From: Azoarcus sp031556475
GTDB lineage: Bacteria > Pseudomonadota > Gammaproteobacteria > Burkholderiales > Rhodocyclaceae
DNA: 31,382 bases
Assembly: GCA_031556475.1 (NCBI GenBank)
Contig: JAVBSY010000159.1
Coordinates: forward strand, 1 to 31,382
Reading direction: 5' to 3'
The notes below the pieces were generated by a model that was given only the letters and a program-made list of their open reading frames with translations, was not told the origin of the DNA and made no database searches. The first letter of the stretch is position 1, and every line of letters starts with the position of its first letter. A program made the position numbers and the translations under genes. Shown in pieces: positions 1 to 8,239 of this stretch.

Positions 1-60
1 CATCTCCACGTTCACATCTTGGGCGGACCGGATCCGCTGCCGCCCATGTTGAAGCGTTAA
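1..60 (+). CDS. hinT: HIT family nucleotide-binding protein, C-terminal end (partial)
   Basis: Only the last 19 codons and the TAA stop are in the window. They encode HLHVHILGG followed by DPLPPMLKR. The alternating His residues are the histidine triad (HxHxH) that binds and cleaves nucleotide phosphoramidates in HinT/HIT hydrolases. The motif lies very near the C-terminus, as is usual for the family. It ends 10 bp before tatA, and hinT just upstream of tatA is a common betaproteobacterial order, so it is probably the upstream gene of the same operon. The gene starts outside the window. Confidence 0.85.
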   Translation, partial: HLHVHILGGPDPLPPMLKR

Positions 61-70
61 GGAGAGCGGG

Positions 71-310
71 ATGGGTTCCATTAGTATCTGGCACTGGCTG
101 ATCGTGCTGGTGATCGTCATGCTGGTGTTCGGCACCAAGAAGCTGCGCAACATCGGGCAGGATCTGGGCGGTGCCGTCCGGGGCTTCAAGGAAGGCATCA
201 AGGAAGCCGAAACCGGTGGAGATGCAACACAGCAACAGAAAATTTCCGCCGCCGATGGGCAGACCATCGAAGGCACGGCACGGGAAAAGGTCGAGAAGAA
301 CCATTCCTGA
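71..310 (+). CDS. tatA: Sec-independent protein translocase subunit TatA
   Basis: The 79-residue protein has one N-terminal membrane helix (about residues 5-20) followed by the FG turn (VFGTKKL) and an amphipathic helix rich in Gly, Lys and Glu. This is the standard TatA layout. TatA oligomerises in the inner membrane to form the passage for folded twin-arginine substrates delivered by TatBC. The start is supported by an AAGGAG ribosome binding site that overlaps the stop codon of the upstream HIT gene. The tail is polar and Gln-rich, as in many TatA proteins. It is followed by tatB and tatC, so it is TatA rather than a stand-alone TatE. Confidence 0.96.
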   Translation: MGSISIWHWLIVLVIVMLVFGTKKLRNIGQDLGGAVRGFKEGIKEAETGGDATQQQKISAADGQTIEGTAREKVEKNHS

Positions 311-337
311 TCTGACAGACGCGTAATGCGCGACGCG

Positions 338-363
338 AGGGGGCGCCGAAGCGAGCGCCCCTT
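338..363 (+). terminator. Hairpin with T-rich tail between tatA and tatB (attenuator candidate)
   Basis: A GC-rich stem of seven perfect pairs, GGGGCGC at 340-346 with GCGCCCC at 355-361, can extend by a G-U and an A-U pair. The loop is 8 nt and TTCGTTTT follows. This has the form of a weak Rho-independent terminator, but tatB and tatC follow in the same direction without a clear new promoter. Partial termination here would make more TatA than TatB and TatC. Confidence 0.6.
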
Positions 364-387
364 CGTTTTAGCGGCGGAAAACCGATC

Positions 388-861
388 ATGTTCGACTTCA
401 GCCTCGGAGAGCTTGCCGTCATCGGCGCAGTGGCGCTCATCGTCATCGGCCCCGAGCGTCTGCCCAAGGTGGCACGCACGGCAGGCCACCTGATGGGCCG
501 GATGCAGCGCTACGTCTCCGACGTCAAATCCGATATCCAGCGCGAAATACAGCTCGAGGAATTGAAGAAGCTGCAGGAAGACGTACGGCAGCAAGCCGGC
601 GATTTCGAGCGCTCGATACGCAATCAGGTTGCCAGTGTCGAAGCCGACCTCGGAGAAACCGCTGCGGAAATCAAATCCGCACTGCCCGGCGAATCCCTGC
701 CCGAGCCCCTGCCTGCCCCCACGGAAACCACTGTGCAAACGGAAACGGCAGGCGACGCCGAAACCGAACCAGTAGAACCAAGCCCACAACTCGAACTCAG
801 CCTGGATGCCGCGGCGGCACCCAGGCCGGCGGCACCAGAACAATCGTCGGGCAAGATATGA
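388..861 (+). CDS. tatB: Sec-independent protein translocase subunit TatB
   Basis: The 157-residue protein starts MFDFSLGELAVIGAVALIVIG followed by PERLPKVART. This is the TatB signature: a short membrane helix with a Glu near residue 8, a GP turn and then a long amphipathic helix. The charged, Glu-rich helical part (about residues 25-95) is followed by a Pro/Glu/Thr-rich tail that is poorly conserved in the family. TatB forms the twin-arginine signal receptor complex with TatC. It lies 77 bp after tatA, behind a hairpin, and 67 bp before the chosen tatC start. Confidence 0.95.
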   Translation: MFDFSLGELAVIGAVALIVIGPERLPKVARTAGHLMGRMQRYVSDVKSDIQREIQLEELKKLQEDVRQQAGDFERSIRNQVASVEADLGETAAEIKSALPGESLPEPLPAPTETTVQTETAGDAETEPVEPSPQLELSLDAAAAPRPAAPEQSSGKI

Positions 862-928
862 GTCCTGCCGCACCGCTCACAGAATTGCTGCCACCTGCCG
901 GCAAGACGCAAAGCGCAAAGGTGCGCCC

Positions 929-1714
929 ATGACAGAGCAGCACGAAACCTTCATTTCGCACCTGATCGAACTACGCACGCGTCTGGTGCGCGCGCTCATC
1001 GCGTTTGTCGTGGTGTTCGTCTGCCTGATGCCGTGGGCCGGCAACATTTACGACCTGCTGGCCCTGCCGATGATGAAGACCTTGCCGCAGGGCACGCACA
1101 TGATCGCCACTGGCGTGATTACGCCGTTTTTCGTGCCGGTCAAGGTAACGATGCTGGTGGCCTTCGTGTTTGCGCTGCCGGTCGTGCTCTATCAGGCGTG
1201 GTCGTTCATCGCCCCCGGCCTCTACGCACACGAGCGGCGCTTTGCGATTCCCTTGGTGCTGGGCAGCACGTTCCTGTTCTTCCTCGGCATGGCGTTCTGC
1301 TATTTTTTCGTATTCGGCACGGTTTTCCGTTTCATTGCCGAGTTTTCGCCCAAGAGCATCGTTCCCGCGCCGGATATCGAGCAATACCTGTCTTTTGTCA
1401 TGTCGATGTTCATCGCCTTCGGTCTGACTTTCGAAGTGCCCGTGATCGTGGTCCTGCTCGTCAAGGCCGGCATGGTCGAGGTCGCCAAGCTCAGGGAGGT
1501 TCGGCCCTACGTCATCGTCGGCGCATTTGTCGTCGCGGCCATCGTGACGCCGCCCGATGTCGTCTCGCAATTGATGCTGGCGATTCCGATGTGCCTGCTC
1601 TACGAGATCGGGATCATGCTGTCGAAACTGGTGGAAAAACCGGCCTCGGCAAGCGGGGATGAGCCAGGGCGCAGCCTGGAGCGCATCGAGACAGCCGGTC
1701 GCGATAGCCAATAG
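929..1714 (+). CDS. tatC: Sec-independent protein translocase subunit TatC
   Basis: The 261-residue polytopic inner-membrane protein is the core receptor for twin-arginine signal peptides. The start at 929 (MTEQHETFISHLIELRTRL) matches the conserved TatC N-terminus with its HLxELRxR motif. The open frame extends upstream to 806, but that part overlaps tatB and has no TatC character. Six hydrophobic segments are visible. The conserved periplasmic stretch before the third helix (SFIAPGLYAHERR) and the FxxEF segment after it (FRFIAEFSP) are present. Tail residues after about 240 are polar. This completes a tatABC operon. Confidence 0.96.
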   Translation: MTEQHETFISHLIELRTRLVRALIAFVVVFVCLMPWAGNIYDLLALPMMKTLPQGTHMIATGVITPFFVPVKVTMLVAFVFALPVVLYQAWSFIAPGLYAHERRFAIPLVLGSTFLFFLGMAFCYFFVFGTVFRFIAEFSPKSIVPAPDIEQYLSFVMSMFIAFGLTFEVPVIVVLLVKAGMVEVAKLREVRPYVIVGAFVVAAIVTPPDVVSQLMLAIPMCLLYEIGIMLSKLVEKPASASGDEPGRSLERIETAGRDSQ

Positions 1715-1841
1715 GAAGTTGGCTGGATTGAATTGGGTCGGGTTCTCTGCGGACGGGCTTTCTGCAGGCGATCACCCCACACTCCCCCGTTTTTCCCGCT
1801 GTTTTGCATTTTTATTGAAGCGTACCCGCCCTGCCTCGATG

Positions 1842-1877
1842 CGGCACGACGTGCCGGGGATGCGCGTCACCCCCGGC
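1842..1877. terminator. Overlapping hairpins between convergent genes
   Basis: The 186-bp gap between tatC and the convergent lipoprotein gene holds a perfect palindrome, CGGCACG-A-CGTGCCG (1842-1856). An overlapping longer hairpin pairs GCCGGGG (1853-1859) with CCCCGGC (1871-1877). The two are mutually exclusive. No clear T-tract follows on either strand, so termination is inferred only from the position between convergent genes. Confidence 0.35.
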
Positions 1878-1900
1878 GCGAACGACAAACAACGGTCTGC

Positions 1901-2638
1901 TTACTGCCGATATGCCGGCTCATTGGCGTTGTGAATGATCCAGACCAGATGGCCGGCACTCCAGTCACCCACACCGCCGCCGGCAAAAATCAGGCGCCCC
2001 TGGTTCTTGTAGATCATTTCGTAGCGGTGACGATCGGAACCGAAATAGAAGGGAATCCACGCCTTGCCGGTGACATAGGCGCCTTCATCCGAAGCGTTGC
2101 CGACCAGATCGGTAGCTTGCCGCATCGACATACCGATCTGCAGACGGGTGAACTTGCTCCCTGACGCGGGGCAGCCGGTAATTTCGCCTTCCCAGTCATT
2201 CATCCCTTTCACGGCTTTGCCATAACCAGCCTCGACCTTCGAGGAGTCGACGACCAAGCCGTTTTGCATGCCTGGGCCATCCTTGCCGCCTGATCCACAA
2301 CCCGCGGCATTCGACGCCTTGGTGGCACTCGCGGGCGGCGCGCTGGCAGCAGCCGTTTGTTCAGGCTTGCATTCGTCTGCCGGCGGCGGCGTTTTACCCT
2401 TCGCGGCCTTGCCTTTCTTTTGATTCTTGCCCTGGGGCTTGGCGGGCGTGCACGGAGGCTGCTGCGATTGTGCGGCTTGCTGAACGGCGGGAGTACTCGT
2501 TTGCTGCTGCGTGGTTGCGGTTTGGGTTGTGGACGAACCCGCTTCGCCCTGCTCGGATTTCGGGGAAAGCGTGGAGCAGGCGGTAGCGACCAGCGTTCCC
2601 GCAACGGCGGTCAGGGTAGTACGGAATAGCGTGTTCAT
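1901..2638 (-). CDS. Outer-membrane lipoprotein with BamE/SmpA-like C-terminal domain
   Basis: The 245-residue protein has a lipoprotein signal peptide ending in a lipobox (LVATAC, lipidated Cys at about residue 21). A long low-complexity linker rich in Gln, Thr, Pro, Ala and Lys follows (about 25-110). The folded C-terminal part from about residue 150 contains RLQIGMSMRQATDLVG and then an aromatic stretch (GKAWIPFYFG, YEMIY). This resembles the BamE/SmpA fold, in which a GM-x-x-x-x-V/L-x-x-L/V-G segment precedes beta strands. A role at the outer membrane is therefore possible, but the specific function is not known. It stands alone, convergent with tatC and divergent from the drug exporter. 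Confidence 0.7.
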   Translation of the reverse strand: MNTLFRTTLTAVAGTLVATACSTLSPKSEQGEAGSSTTQTATTQQQTSTPAVQQAAQSQQPPCTPAKPQGKNQKKGKAAKGKTPPPADECKPEQTAAASAPPASATKASNAAGCGSGGKDGPGMQNGLVVDSSKVEAGYGKAVKGMNDWEGEITGCPASGSKFTRLQIGMSMRQATDLVGNASDEGAYVTGKAWIPFYFGSDRHRYEMIYKNQGRLIFAGGGVGDWSAGHLVWIIHNANEPAYRQ

Positions 2639-2776
2639 AACAATGCCATCAATCGTGTCCAGGAAAGGCGACGATCATAACCGGTATCGTCCGGGATTGG
2701 CGCACCGGGCCTCAAGCCAACGCCATATCGCCTGGAAATAAAATGCGCTCATGTTCGAGCATGAGATAATTGATCG

Positions 2777-3973
2777 ATGCGCCCCACCTTCGCCTTCGCC
2801 GTCCTGCTTACGTCCCTGGTGGCGATCGGACCGCTGTCCGTCGATGTCTACCTGCCCGCCCTGCCGACCATCGCCGATGTTTTTTCTACCGACATCGCCA
2901 ACGTGCAGTTGACGCTATCGGTATACATGGTCGGTTTCGGCTTCGGCCAGCTCGTCATCGGTCCATTGTCGGACTGCTACGGGCGGCGGCCGGTGTTGGT
3001 GGTATCGATGGTCGCCTATGTCCTGACTTCCGCCATGTGTGCCCTGGCGCCGAGCATCGAGGGCCTGATCGGCGCACGCTTTTTCCAGGCGCTGGCGGCG
3101 TGCGCCAGTCCGGTGCTGGGGCGCGCCATCGTGCGCGACCTGTACGGTCCACGCGATGCCGCGCGCATGCTGTCCTATATCGGTGGAGCAATGGCGCTGG
3201 CGCCGCTGCTCGGGCCGCTACTGGGCGGCTGGATGACAGTGGCCTTCGGCTGGCGTTCCAATTTCATATTCCTGGTTCTGTTTGCGGCAGTTCAATCGAT
3301 TTTTGTCTGGCGCATGCTGATGGAAACCAATCTCCATCGCGACCCGGAAGCGATACGTCCGACCCGCATCGCCGCCAACTATCGCTCCCTGCTTGGCGAT
3401 CCGCTTTACCGCGGCGCGGTGCTGACCAATGCCTTCGCCTACTCGGCGCTGTTCGCTTTCATTTCCGGCGCACCGTTCGTCTATATCGGCTTGTTCGGCA
3501 TGTCTCCACAGGGTATGGGATTGGCTTTTGGCGGAAACGTGTTGGGTTATCTGGCCGGCACGATGATTTCCGGCCGTCTGTCGCATCGTATCGGCGCGTA
3601 CCGGTTGTTGCGCTACAGCGTGATGTTCGGCTGTGCGACAGGCTCGGTGTTTCTGCTGCTGTCGCTGTCTGGCGTACATCATCCGTTGGCGGTGATGGTG
3701 CCGATGTTGTTTGTGACTTGCGCGGTCGGCCTGTCTTTTCCCAACGCCACTGCGATCGGTCTGGCCGCCTATCCGCGCATGACGGGCTCGGCGGCGGCAC
3801 TGATGGGCTTTGTTCAGATGGGGTTCAGCGCACTGGCCGGCATCGCCGTCGGCCACGGCTTGCAGTCGTCGGCCACGCCCATGGCGGCCGTAATAGCGGG
3901 GGTGATGTGGGCCAGCCTGGCGGCCTGGTGGTGGTGGGTGCGCCCGCATGAGGGACGCGCGGGGGCGGCGTAG
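2777..3973 (+). CDS. Bcr/CflA family multidrug efflux MFS transporter
   Basis: The 398-residue protein has about 12 hydrophobic segments. The beginning (TSLVAIGPLSVDVYLPALP) is the Bcr/CflA subfamily signature of the drug:H+ antiporter-1 group. The cytoplasmic loop 2-3 carries GPLSDCYGRRPVL, the MFS motif A. Motif C-like glycines lie in the fifth helix (GPLLGGW). Members export drugs such as bicyclomycin or chloramphenicol, or cysteine and other small molecules; the substrate cannot be read from sequence. The start at 2777 is chosen because the signature begins straight after it. A hairpin overlaps its stop codon. Confidence 0.92.
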   Translation: MRPTFAFAVLLTSLVAIGPLSVDVYLPALPTIADVFSTDIANVQLTLSVYMVGFGFGQLVIGPLSDCYGRRPVLVVSMVAYVLTSAMCALAPSIEGLIGARFFQALAACASPVLGRAIVRDLYGPRDAARMLSYIGGAMALAPLLGPLLGGWMTVAFGWRSNFIFLVLFAAVQSIFVWRMLMETNLHRDPEAIRPTRIAANYRSLLGDPLYRGAVLTNAFAYSALFAFISGAPFVYIGLFGMSPQGMGLAFGGNVLGYLAGTMISGRLSHRIGAYRLLRYSVMFGCATGSVFLLLSLSGVHHPLAVMVPMLFVTCAVGLSFPNATAIGLAAYPRMTGSAAALMGFVQMGFSALAGIAVGHGLQSSATPMAAVIAGVMWASLAAWWWWVRPHEGRAGAA

Positions 3974-3982
3974 GGCCGCCCC
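3962..3982. terminator. Strong hairpin at the end of the MFS gene
   Basis: A perfect 8-bp stem, GGGGCGGC (3962-3969) with GCCGCCCC (3975-3982), has a 5-nt loop. It spans the TAG stop of the transporter and lies 19 bp before the end of the convergent gene at 4002. It probably ends transcription from one or both sides. The tail is only mildly T-rich. Confidence 0.6.
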
Positions 3983-4001
3983 GCCTTCGTTGCTGCGCTT
4001 T

Positions 4002-4559
4002 CTACGCCTGCAACCGGCCGTAGCGCACGATGCCACGTTCGCCCGGACCCAGTTTCACTTGATGAATGCTGGAGCCTGCGGCACTGCTGACTTCAACCGT
4101 GTATTCGCCGGCGGGCAATGCGCCGAGCCGGGTGCGGCCGTGCACTTGAGCGTGCAGCAAACGCTGGCCGGCGGTATCGAAGATACCGACGCGTATCTGC
4201 CCGAACTCTTCGTCCTGCTCGGAGCCGGACTGCACCGGCGTAACGATCAGCGGGTAATTGTTGCGTCCGGCGATGGCGGCGGCGGGCGCGGCAAGCGTCA
4301 GGCCGAGCAACGTGGTGGCGATGGCCAGCGCGGTCGATTTGGGCGGCGTGAATTTGGACCGTGCGGCCGTACCGCTCGCCGCAGTGCGCTTGGTTCGCGC
4401 TCTGAGCGGCTTTTGCACCGGCGCATCGAGGGCGAACGCAGTCGCGGTGGTATCGAGGAAACGGCGGATCACACCGGGGTCGATCCGGGCCGGGACCGTG
4501 CGTTCGGGGCGGATCGCTTGCGCAACAGTTGCGCGGGACAGGGTTGGTAGCTTCATCAT
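4002..4559 (-). CDS. Uncharacterised single-pass membrane-anchored protein
   Basis: The 185-residue protein is of unknown family. Residues 1-73 are basic and polar, and a hydrophobic Ala/Leu-rich segment (about 75-97) looks like a signal anchor. The rest (about 98-185) is probably a small periplasmic beta-rich domain (FGQIRVGIFD, LGALPAGEYTVEV) with the look of a surface or carbohydrate-binding sandwich fold. The start ATG at 4559 has an AGGA ribosome binding site about 8 nt away. It lies 49 bp downstream of degP on the same strand, so it may be co-transcribed. I do not recognise a function. Confidence 0.6.
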   Translation of the reverse strand: MMKLPTLSRATVAQAIRPERTVPARIDPGVIRRFLDTTATAFALDAPVQKPLRARTKRTAASGTAARSKFTPPKSTALAIATTLLGLTLAAPAAAIAGRNNYPLIVTPVQSGSEQDEEFGQIRVGIFDTAGQRLLHAQVHGRTRLGALPAGEYTVEVSSAAGSSIHQVKLGPGERGIVRYGRLQA

Positions 4560-4608
4560 TGTGTCGTTCCTGGATTAGTTGAGGTATATGGGGACGAAAA
4601 CGGCTTTT

Positions 4609-6027
4609 TCAACCGAGTTCGACGGGAACGAAAATTCGTGCATCGTTGCGTTGAATCAGCAAGGCGATATGTTTGCCTGCTTTTGTTACCAATTTTTGTA
4701 GCTGCTCCGTGCTTTCCACCGGTTGGCCGTTGAGCGAGAGGATGAGATCGCCGCGCTGAATACCTGCACGGGCGGCCGCGCCGCTCACGTCCATGACGAC
4801 GAGTCCGCCGGGGATCTCGCCTTGCCGCCGCTCCTCCGCCGACAAGGCACGCACTGCTACGCCGAGGCGCCCCTGGCCGGCTTTGCCGTCGGCCGCGCTG
4901 GCGATATCTTCGCTGTCGGCGAACTTGCCGATTTTCACTTCCATGTCGCGGTTGTCGCCCTTGCGCCAGACGCGCATTTTTGCGCTTGTGCCGGGCGTGA
5001 TGGCGGCAATGCGCGGAGGCAGATCGGAAGAGGATGTGATTTTTTCGCCGTTCAGCTCGAGAATCACATCGCCCACCTTGAGTCCGGCCTTGTCCGCCGG
5101 TCCATTCTCTTCCACCGAGCTGACGAGCGCACCATTGGCGTTTTTCAAGCCGAAGGATTCGGCCAGCGCCTGATTGACTTCCTGCACGGTCACGCCGATA
5201 CGGCCGCGGATGACCTTGCCGTGGGCCAGGATCTGGTCACGCACCCCGGCTGCGACATCGATCGGGATGGCGAAGGAAACGCCCTGATAGCCGCCGGAGC
5301 GGGAATAAATCTGCGAATTGATGCCGACCACCTCGCCGGCAAGGTTGATGAGCGGTCCCCCCGAGTTGCCGGGATTGACCGCCACATCGGTCTGGATGAA
5401 CGGAACGTAGCCTTCGTTCGGCAGCGAGCGCGACTTGGTGGAGATGATGCCCGCCGTCACCGTGTTCTCGAAACCGAAGGGTGAGCCGATGGCAAGCACC
5501 CAATCGCCCACGCGCGCTTTCTGCGGATCGCCTAGCGGGATGGTGGGCAGGTCCTTCGCATCGATGCGCAGCACGGCCACGTCGGTGGCTTTGTCCGCGC
5601 CGATGACCTTCGCCTTGAATTCGCGCTTGTCGGTGAGCTTGACGGTGACTTCACTGGCACCATCGACGACGTGGGCGTTGGTCAGGATGACGCCATCCGC
5701 GCTGACGATGAAACCCGAACCCTGGCCGCGCTTGGGCGCACGTCCCGGCGCACCGAACTGCGGACCGAAGCGGCGGAAGAAATCGTTGAAAGGATCATCC
5801 GGGTCCATTCCCTCGGCGGTACGCATCGTACCTTCGGTACTGATGTTGACCACCGCCGGGCCAACGCGCTGGACAATGCTGTCGAACGTGGGCAACCCCA
5901 TGGAGGCGAGCGACACCATGGGCGTGCGGGGGAGAGGGACGGTATCGGCAAAGGCGGTTTGCCCGTAGGCGCCGGCGAAAGCCAGGATAAGCGTGGCTAC
6001 GGCGGTGCGAGGGCAGCGGTCTTGCAT
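4609..6027 (-). CDS. degP: Periplasmic serine endoprotease DegP/MucD (HtrA family, Do)
   Basis: The 472-residue protein degrades and chaperones misfolded envelope proteins. It has a Sec signal peptide (about residues 1-27, AFA-DTV cleavage region). The trypsin-like domain carries the catalytic triad: His119 (TNAHVV), Asp149 (ATDVAVLRI) and Ser222 (NPGNSGGPL). Two PDZ domains follow: the first has NGPADKAGLKVGDVILELNG near 300-330, the second AARAGIQRGDLILSLNG near 430. The length fits Do-type proteases. A GGAG ribosome binding site precedes the ATG. It lies 84 bp downstream of a histidine kinase gene with a PmrA-type box in the gap, so it is probably induced by the adjacent two-component system. 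Confidence 0.95.
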   Translation of the reverse strand: MQDRCPRTAVATLILAFAGAYGQTAFADTVPLPRTPMVSLASMGLPTFDSIVQRVGPAVVNISTEGTMRTAEGMDPDDPFNDFFRRFGPQFGAPGRAPKRGQGSGFIVSADGVILTNAHVVDGASEVTVKLTDKREFKAKVIGADKATDVAVLRIDAKDLPTIPLGDPQKARVGDWVLAIGSPFGFENTVTAGIISTKSRSLPNEGYVPFIQTDVAVNPGNSGGPLINLAGEVVGINSQIYSRSGGYQGVSFAIPIDVAAGVRDQILAHGKVIRGRIGVTVQEVNQALAESFGLKNANGALVSSVEENGPADKAGLKVGDVILELNGEKITSSSDLPPRIAAITPGTSAKMRVWRKGDNRDMEVKIGKFADSEDIASAADGKAGQGRLGVAVRALSAEERRQGEIPGGLVVMDVSGAAARAGIQRGDLILSLNGQPVESTEQLQKLVTKAGKHIALLIQRNDARIFVPVELG

Positions 6028-6077
6028 GATCGTTCTCCTTTGTGTTGCGTACTGGACGCTACCTTAGGAGAACGTGA

Positions 6078-6094
6078 CTTAAATAAACCTTAAG
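6078..6094 (-). promoter_or_regulatory. PmrA/QseB-type response-regulator box upstream of degP
   Basis: On the minus strand this reads CTTAAG-GTTTA-TTTAAG. It is a full match to the PmrA box pattern (C/T)TTAA(T/G)-N5-(C/T)TTAA(T/G). It ends about 50 bp before the degP start codon, inside the short gap after the histidine kinase gene. The adjacent response regulator belongs to the QseB/PmrA/TctD group, so this is its most likely target. The pattern is seen directly; its use is inferred. Confidence 0.6.
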
Positions 6095-6111
6095 ATATCG
6101 CTGCCGAAATG

Positions 6112-7503
6112 TTACGGAATATCTCCGCCCCTGGTCTTCGCCGAACCGGTTGCCGCCACACCGGCTTTTTCAAGGCCTGCTTTCTCCAAACCTACTCGTA
6201 CACGCAAGCCACCGGCTGGCGCGGCATCGAGCAGCAAACGGGCACCGTGGCGGTCGGCAACGGCCTTGACGATCGCCAGGCCCAGGCCGCTGCCGGATTC
6301 GCTTTCGCCGGCGCGGCGATAGAAACGATCAAGCACGCGCTCGCGCTCTTCGGCGGGAACACCGGGGCCATCGTCGGCCACCTCCAGCCACGCGCGGCCG
6401 TCCTCACTCCATGCGCTGACGTCCACCCGCCCGCCCGGTGGCGTGTAACGAATGGCGTTATCCACCAGATTGCCGAGCAAGGTGCGCAGGTCATTCGCAT
6501 CGGCCAATGCGGTGGTCGCGGCATCGAGCCGATCCGCGCCGAGGTCGATGCGCTTGGCTTCGGCCAAAGCCTGATGATCGGCGATGACAAGACCAGCCAG
6601 TTCGCCCAGATCGACCGGTGCGGGCGAGGGCGGATCGGCATCCGGCTCCTGGCGGGCCAGGGTGAGCAGTTGCTGCACGACCCGTATCGCCCGTTGCAGG
6701 CCCTGGCGCAGATCGGTCAGCGCGGCGCGGCGCTCGGTTTCCGACGTTGCGCGCTCGGTAAGCTGCAACTGCAACTGCAGCGCAGCCAGGGGCGTGCGCA
6801 GTTCGTGTGCGGCATCGGCGACAAAAGCGCGCTGGCTGGCCATCGCCTGATCGAGGCGGCAGAGCAGGCCGTTGAGCGCCCCGACCAGCGGCTGCGCCTC
6901 CTCCGGCACGCCGTCACTGGCCAACGGGGCGAGCGCGCCCGGGCTGCGAGCGCGCACGGCGCGGGCCAGGCGTTCCAATGGCCGCAGGCCGCGCCCTACG
7001 AGATACCAGATCAGCGCGCCGATGAGCGGCAACAACGACAGCAGCGGTATCAGCGTGCGCAGCGCGGCGGCGGCGGCCAGGCGGTTGCGGTGCGACATTG
7101 GCTGCGCCACCTGGACCACGCGATTGCCGAACATGATCGAATAGGTACGCCAGTCGCCTTTTTCCGTGGGTACGGTGGCGTAGCCAAGCTGCGCATGGTC
7201 GGGCAACGCGACGCGAGGGCGGGAGAGATACAGGCGCGCGCCTTTGTCATCCCAAACCTGGATCACCATGTCGAAAGCCTGATCGTCGGGGGCGAGATGC
7301 GGCTCGGCAGGCGTGCCGGGAAACGGCGGCGCACGCAACGACAACGCAAGTTGGCGCAGGTGGTAGTCCATGATCTCGTCCACCTCGACGCGCGTCATAT
7401 AGTAAGTAGCGACGCCGCCAAACAGAAAAACGCCAAGGATGGCGCCGAGCAACGACAACAACAACTGCCGCCGCAGGGAGAGGCCATATCGTCTCAAATG
7501 CAT
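6112..7503 (-). CDS. Two-component sensor histidine kinase (QseC/PmrB/TctE-like)
   Basis: The 463-residue inner-membrane kinase has two membrane helices (about 12-35 and 148-170) flanking a periplasmic sensor of about 110 residues. A HAMP-like linker follows, then the phosphoacceptor helix with His233 (ADAAHELRTPLAAL). The ATPase domain has the N box (GNLVDNAIRYTPPGG), G1 box (VADDGPGVP), F box (DRFYR) and G2 box (GSGLGLAIVKAV). The periplasmic domain starts with an ExxE motif (VEVDE), but whether it binds metal is unknown. The C-terminal tail has a short GLEKAGLEKAG repeat. It follows its response regulator by 33 bp, so the two are one operon. Confidence 0.93.
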   Translation of the reverse strand: MHLRRYGLSLRRQLLLSLLGAILGVFLFGGVATYYMTRVEVDEIMDYHLRQLALSLRAPPFPGTPAEPHLAPDDQAFDMVIQVWDDKGARLYLSRPRVALPDHAQLGYATVPTEKGDWRTYSIMFGNRVVQVAQPMSHRNRLAAAAALRTLIPLLSLLPLIGALIWYLVGRGLRPLERLARAVRARSPGALAPLASDGVPEEAQPLVGALNGLLCRLDQAMASQRAFVADAAHELRTPLAALQLQLQLTERATSETERRAALTDLRQGLQRAIRVVQQLLTLARQEPDADPPSPAPVDLGELAGLVIADHQALAEAKRIDLGADRLDAATTALADANDLRTLLGNLVDNAIRYTPPGGRVDVSAWSEDGRAWLEVADDGPGVPAEERERVLDRFYRRAGESESGSGLGLAIVKAVADRHGARLLLDAAPAGGLRVRVGLEKAGLEKAGVAATGSAKTRGGDIP

Positions 7504-7536
7504 GGCATTAAAATGAGCTGTTGACGCCGGATTTCA

Positions 7537-8211
7537 TCATTCCTGCGGCACGAACCAGCCGACACCGCGCAGATTGCGAATGCGCTCGGCGCCCAACTTG
7601 CGCCGCAAGGCGTGGATGTGGACCTCGATGGCGTTGCTTTCCACCTCCTCACCCCAGCCATACATGCGTTCTTCGAGCTGGGTGCGCGACAAAGGCTTGC
7701 CCGGCTGCTCCAACAGCGCTCGCAACAAGGCAAATTCGCGTGCCGACAATTTGACCGGCTCGCCATCCGCCGTGACCGCGTGCGTGGCCGGGTCGACCAC
7801 CACCCCGGCGGCCTGGTGCATCACCTGCCCGGGGCTGGCGCTGCGACGGCGCAACAACGCGCGCACGCGAGCGGCAAGTTCGTCGAGATCGAAAGGTTTG
7901 ACGAGATAATCGTCGGCGCCGGCGTCGAGGCCGCGCACGCGCTCGGCAACCGCATCGCGCGCGGTCAAGATAAGTACCGGCAACGCATTGCCGTCGCCAC
8001 GCAGCGCGTTGAGCACGGCTATGCCGTCCTTGCCCGGCAGCCCCAGATCGAGCAACAGCAAATCGTAAGCGGCCTCGGCGGGCGGCACGGTCAGCGCAAG
8101 CAAGGCGGCCATGCCGTCCCGTACCCAATCCACCGCATAGCCCTCCTGGCGCAGACCGCACTGCACGCCGGCGCCGATCATCGGGTCGTCTTCAGCCAGC
8201 AACAAACGCAT
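7537..8211 (-). CDS. OmpR-family response regulator (QseB/PmrA/TctD-like)
   Basis: The 224-residue regulator has a receiver domain (1-118) with the acidic pocket EDD (7-9), phosphoacceptor Asp55 (LLLLDLGLPG), Thr83 (ILTAR) and Lys105 (VKPFD). The C-terminal winged-helix DNA-binding domain has the typical segment SNAIEVHIHALRRKLG before the wing (LRGVGWFVP). The ESNAIEVHIHxLRRKLG wording is characteristic of the QseB/PmrA/TctD group. It is followed by its kinase and then degP, and preceded after 28 bp by DUF1840 and purine-salvage genes on the same strand. Confidence 0.94.
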   Translation of the reverse strand: MRLLLAEDDPMIGAGVQCGLRQEGYAVDWVRDGMAALLALTVPPAEAAYDLLLLDLGLPGKDGIAVLNALRGDGNALPVLILTARDAVAERVRGLDAGADDYLVKPFDLDELAARVRALLRRRSASPGQVMHQAAGVVVDPATHAVTADGEPVKLSAREFALLRALLEQPGKPLSRTQLEERMYGWGEEVESNAIEVHIHALRRKLGAERIRNLRGVGWFVPQE

Positions 8212-8239
8212 GGATTGCGAATACCCCTTGATTCAGCCC

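Noticed and set aside
2770..3951. 393-codon plus-strand frame overlapping the MFS gene
   Set aside because: It is Arg-rich and without membrane segments. The frame starting at 2777 has the Bcr/CflA signature.
6109..7524. 471-codon plus-strand open frame opposite the histidine kinase
   Set aside because: The minus-strand frame has all kinase boxes. The plus-strand frame has no recognisable motif.
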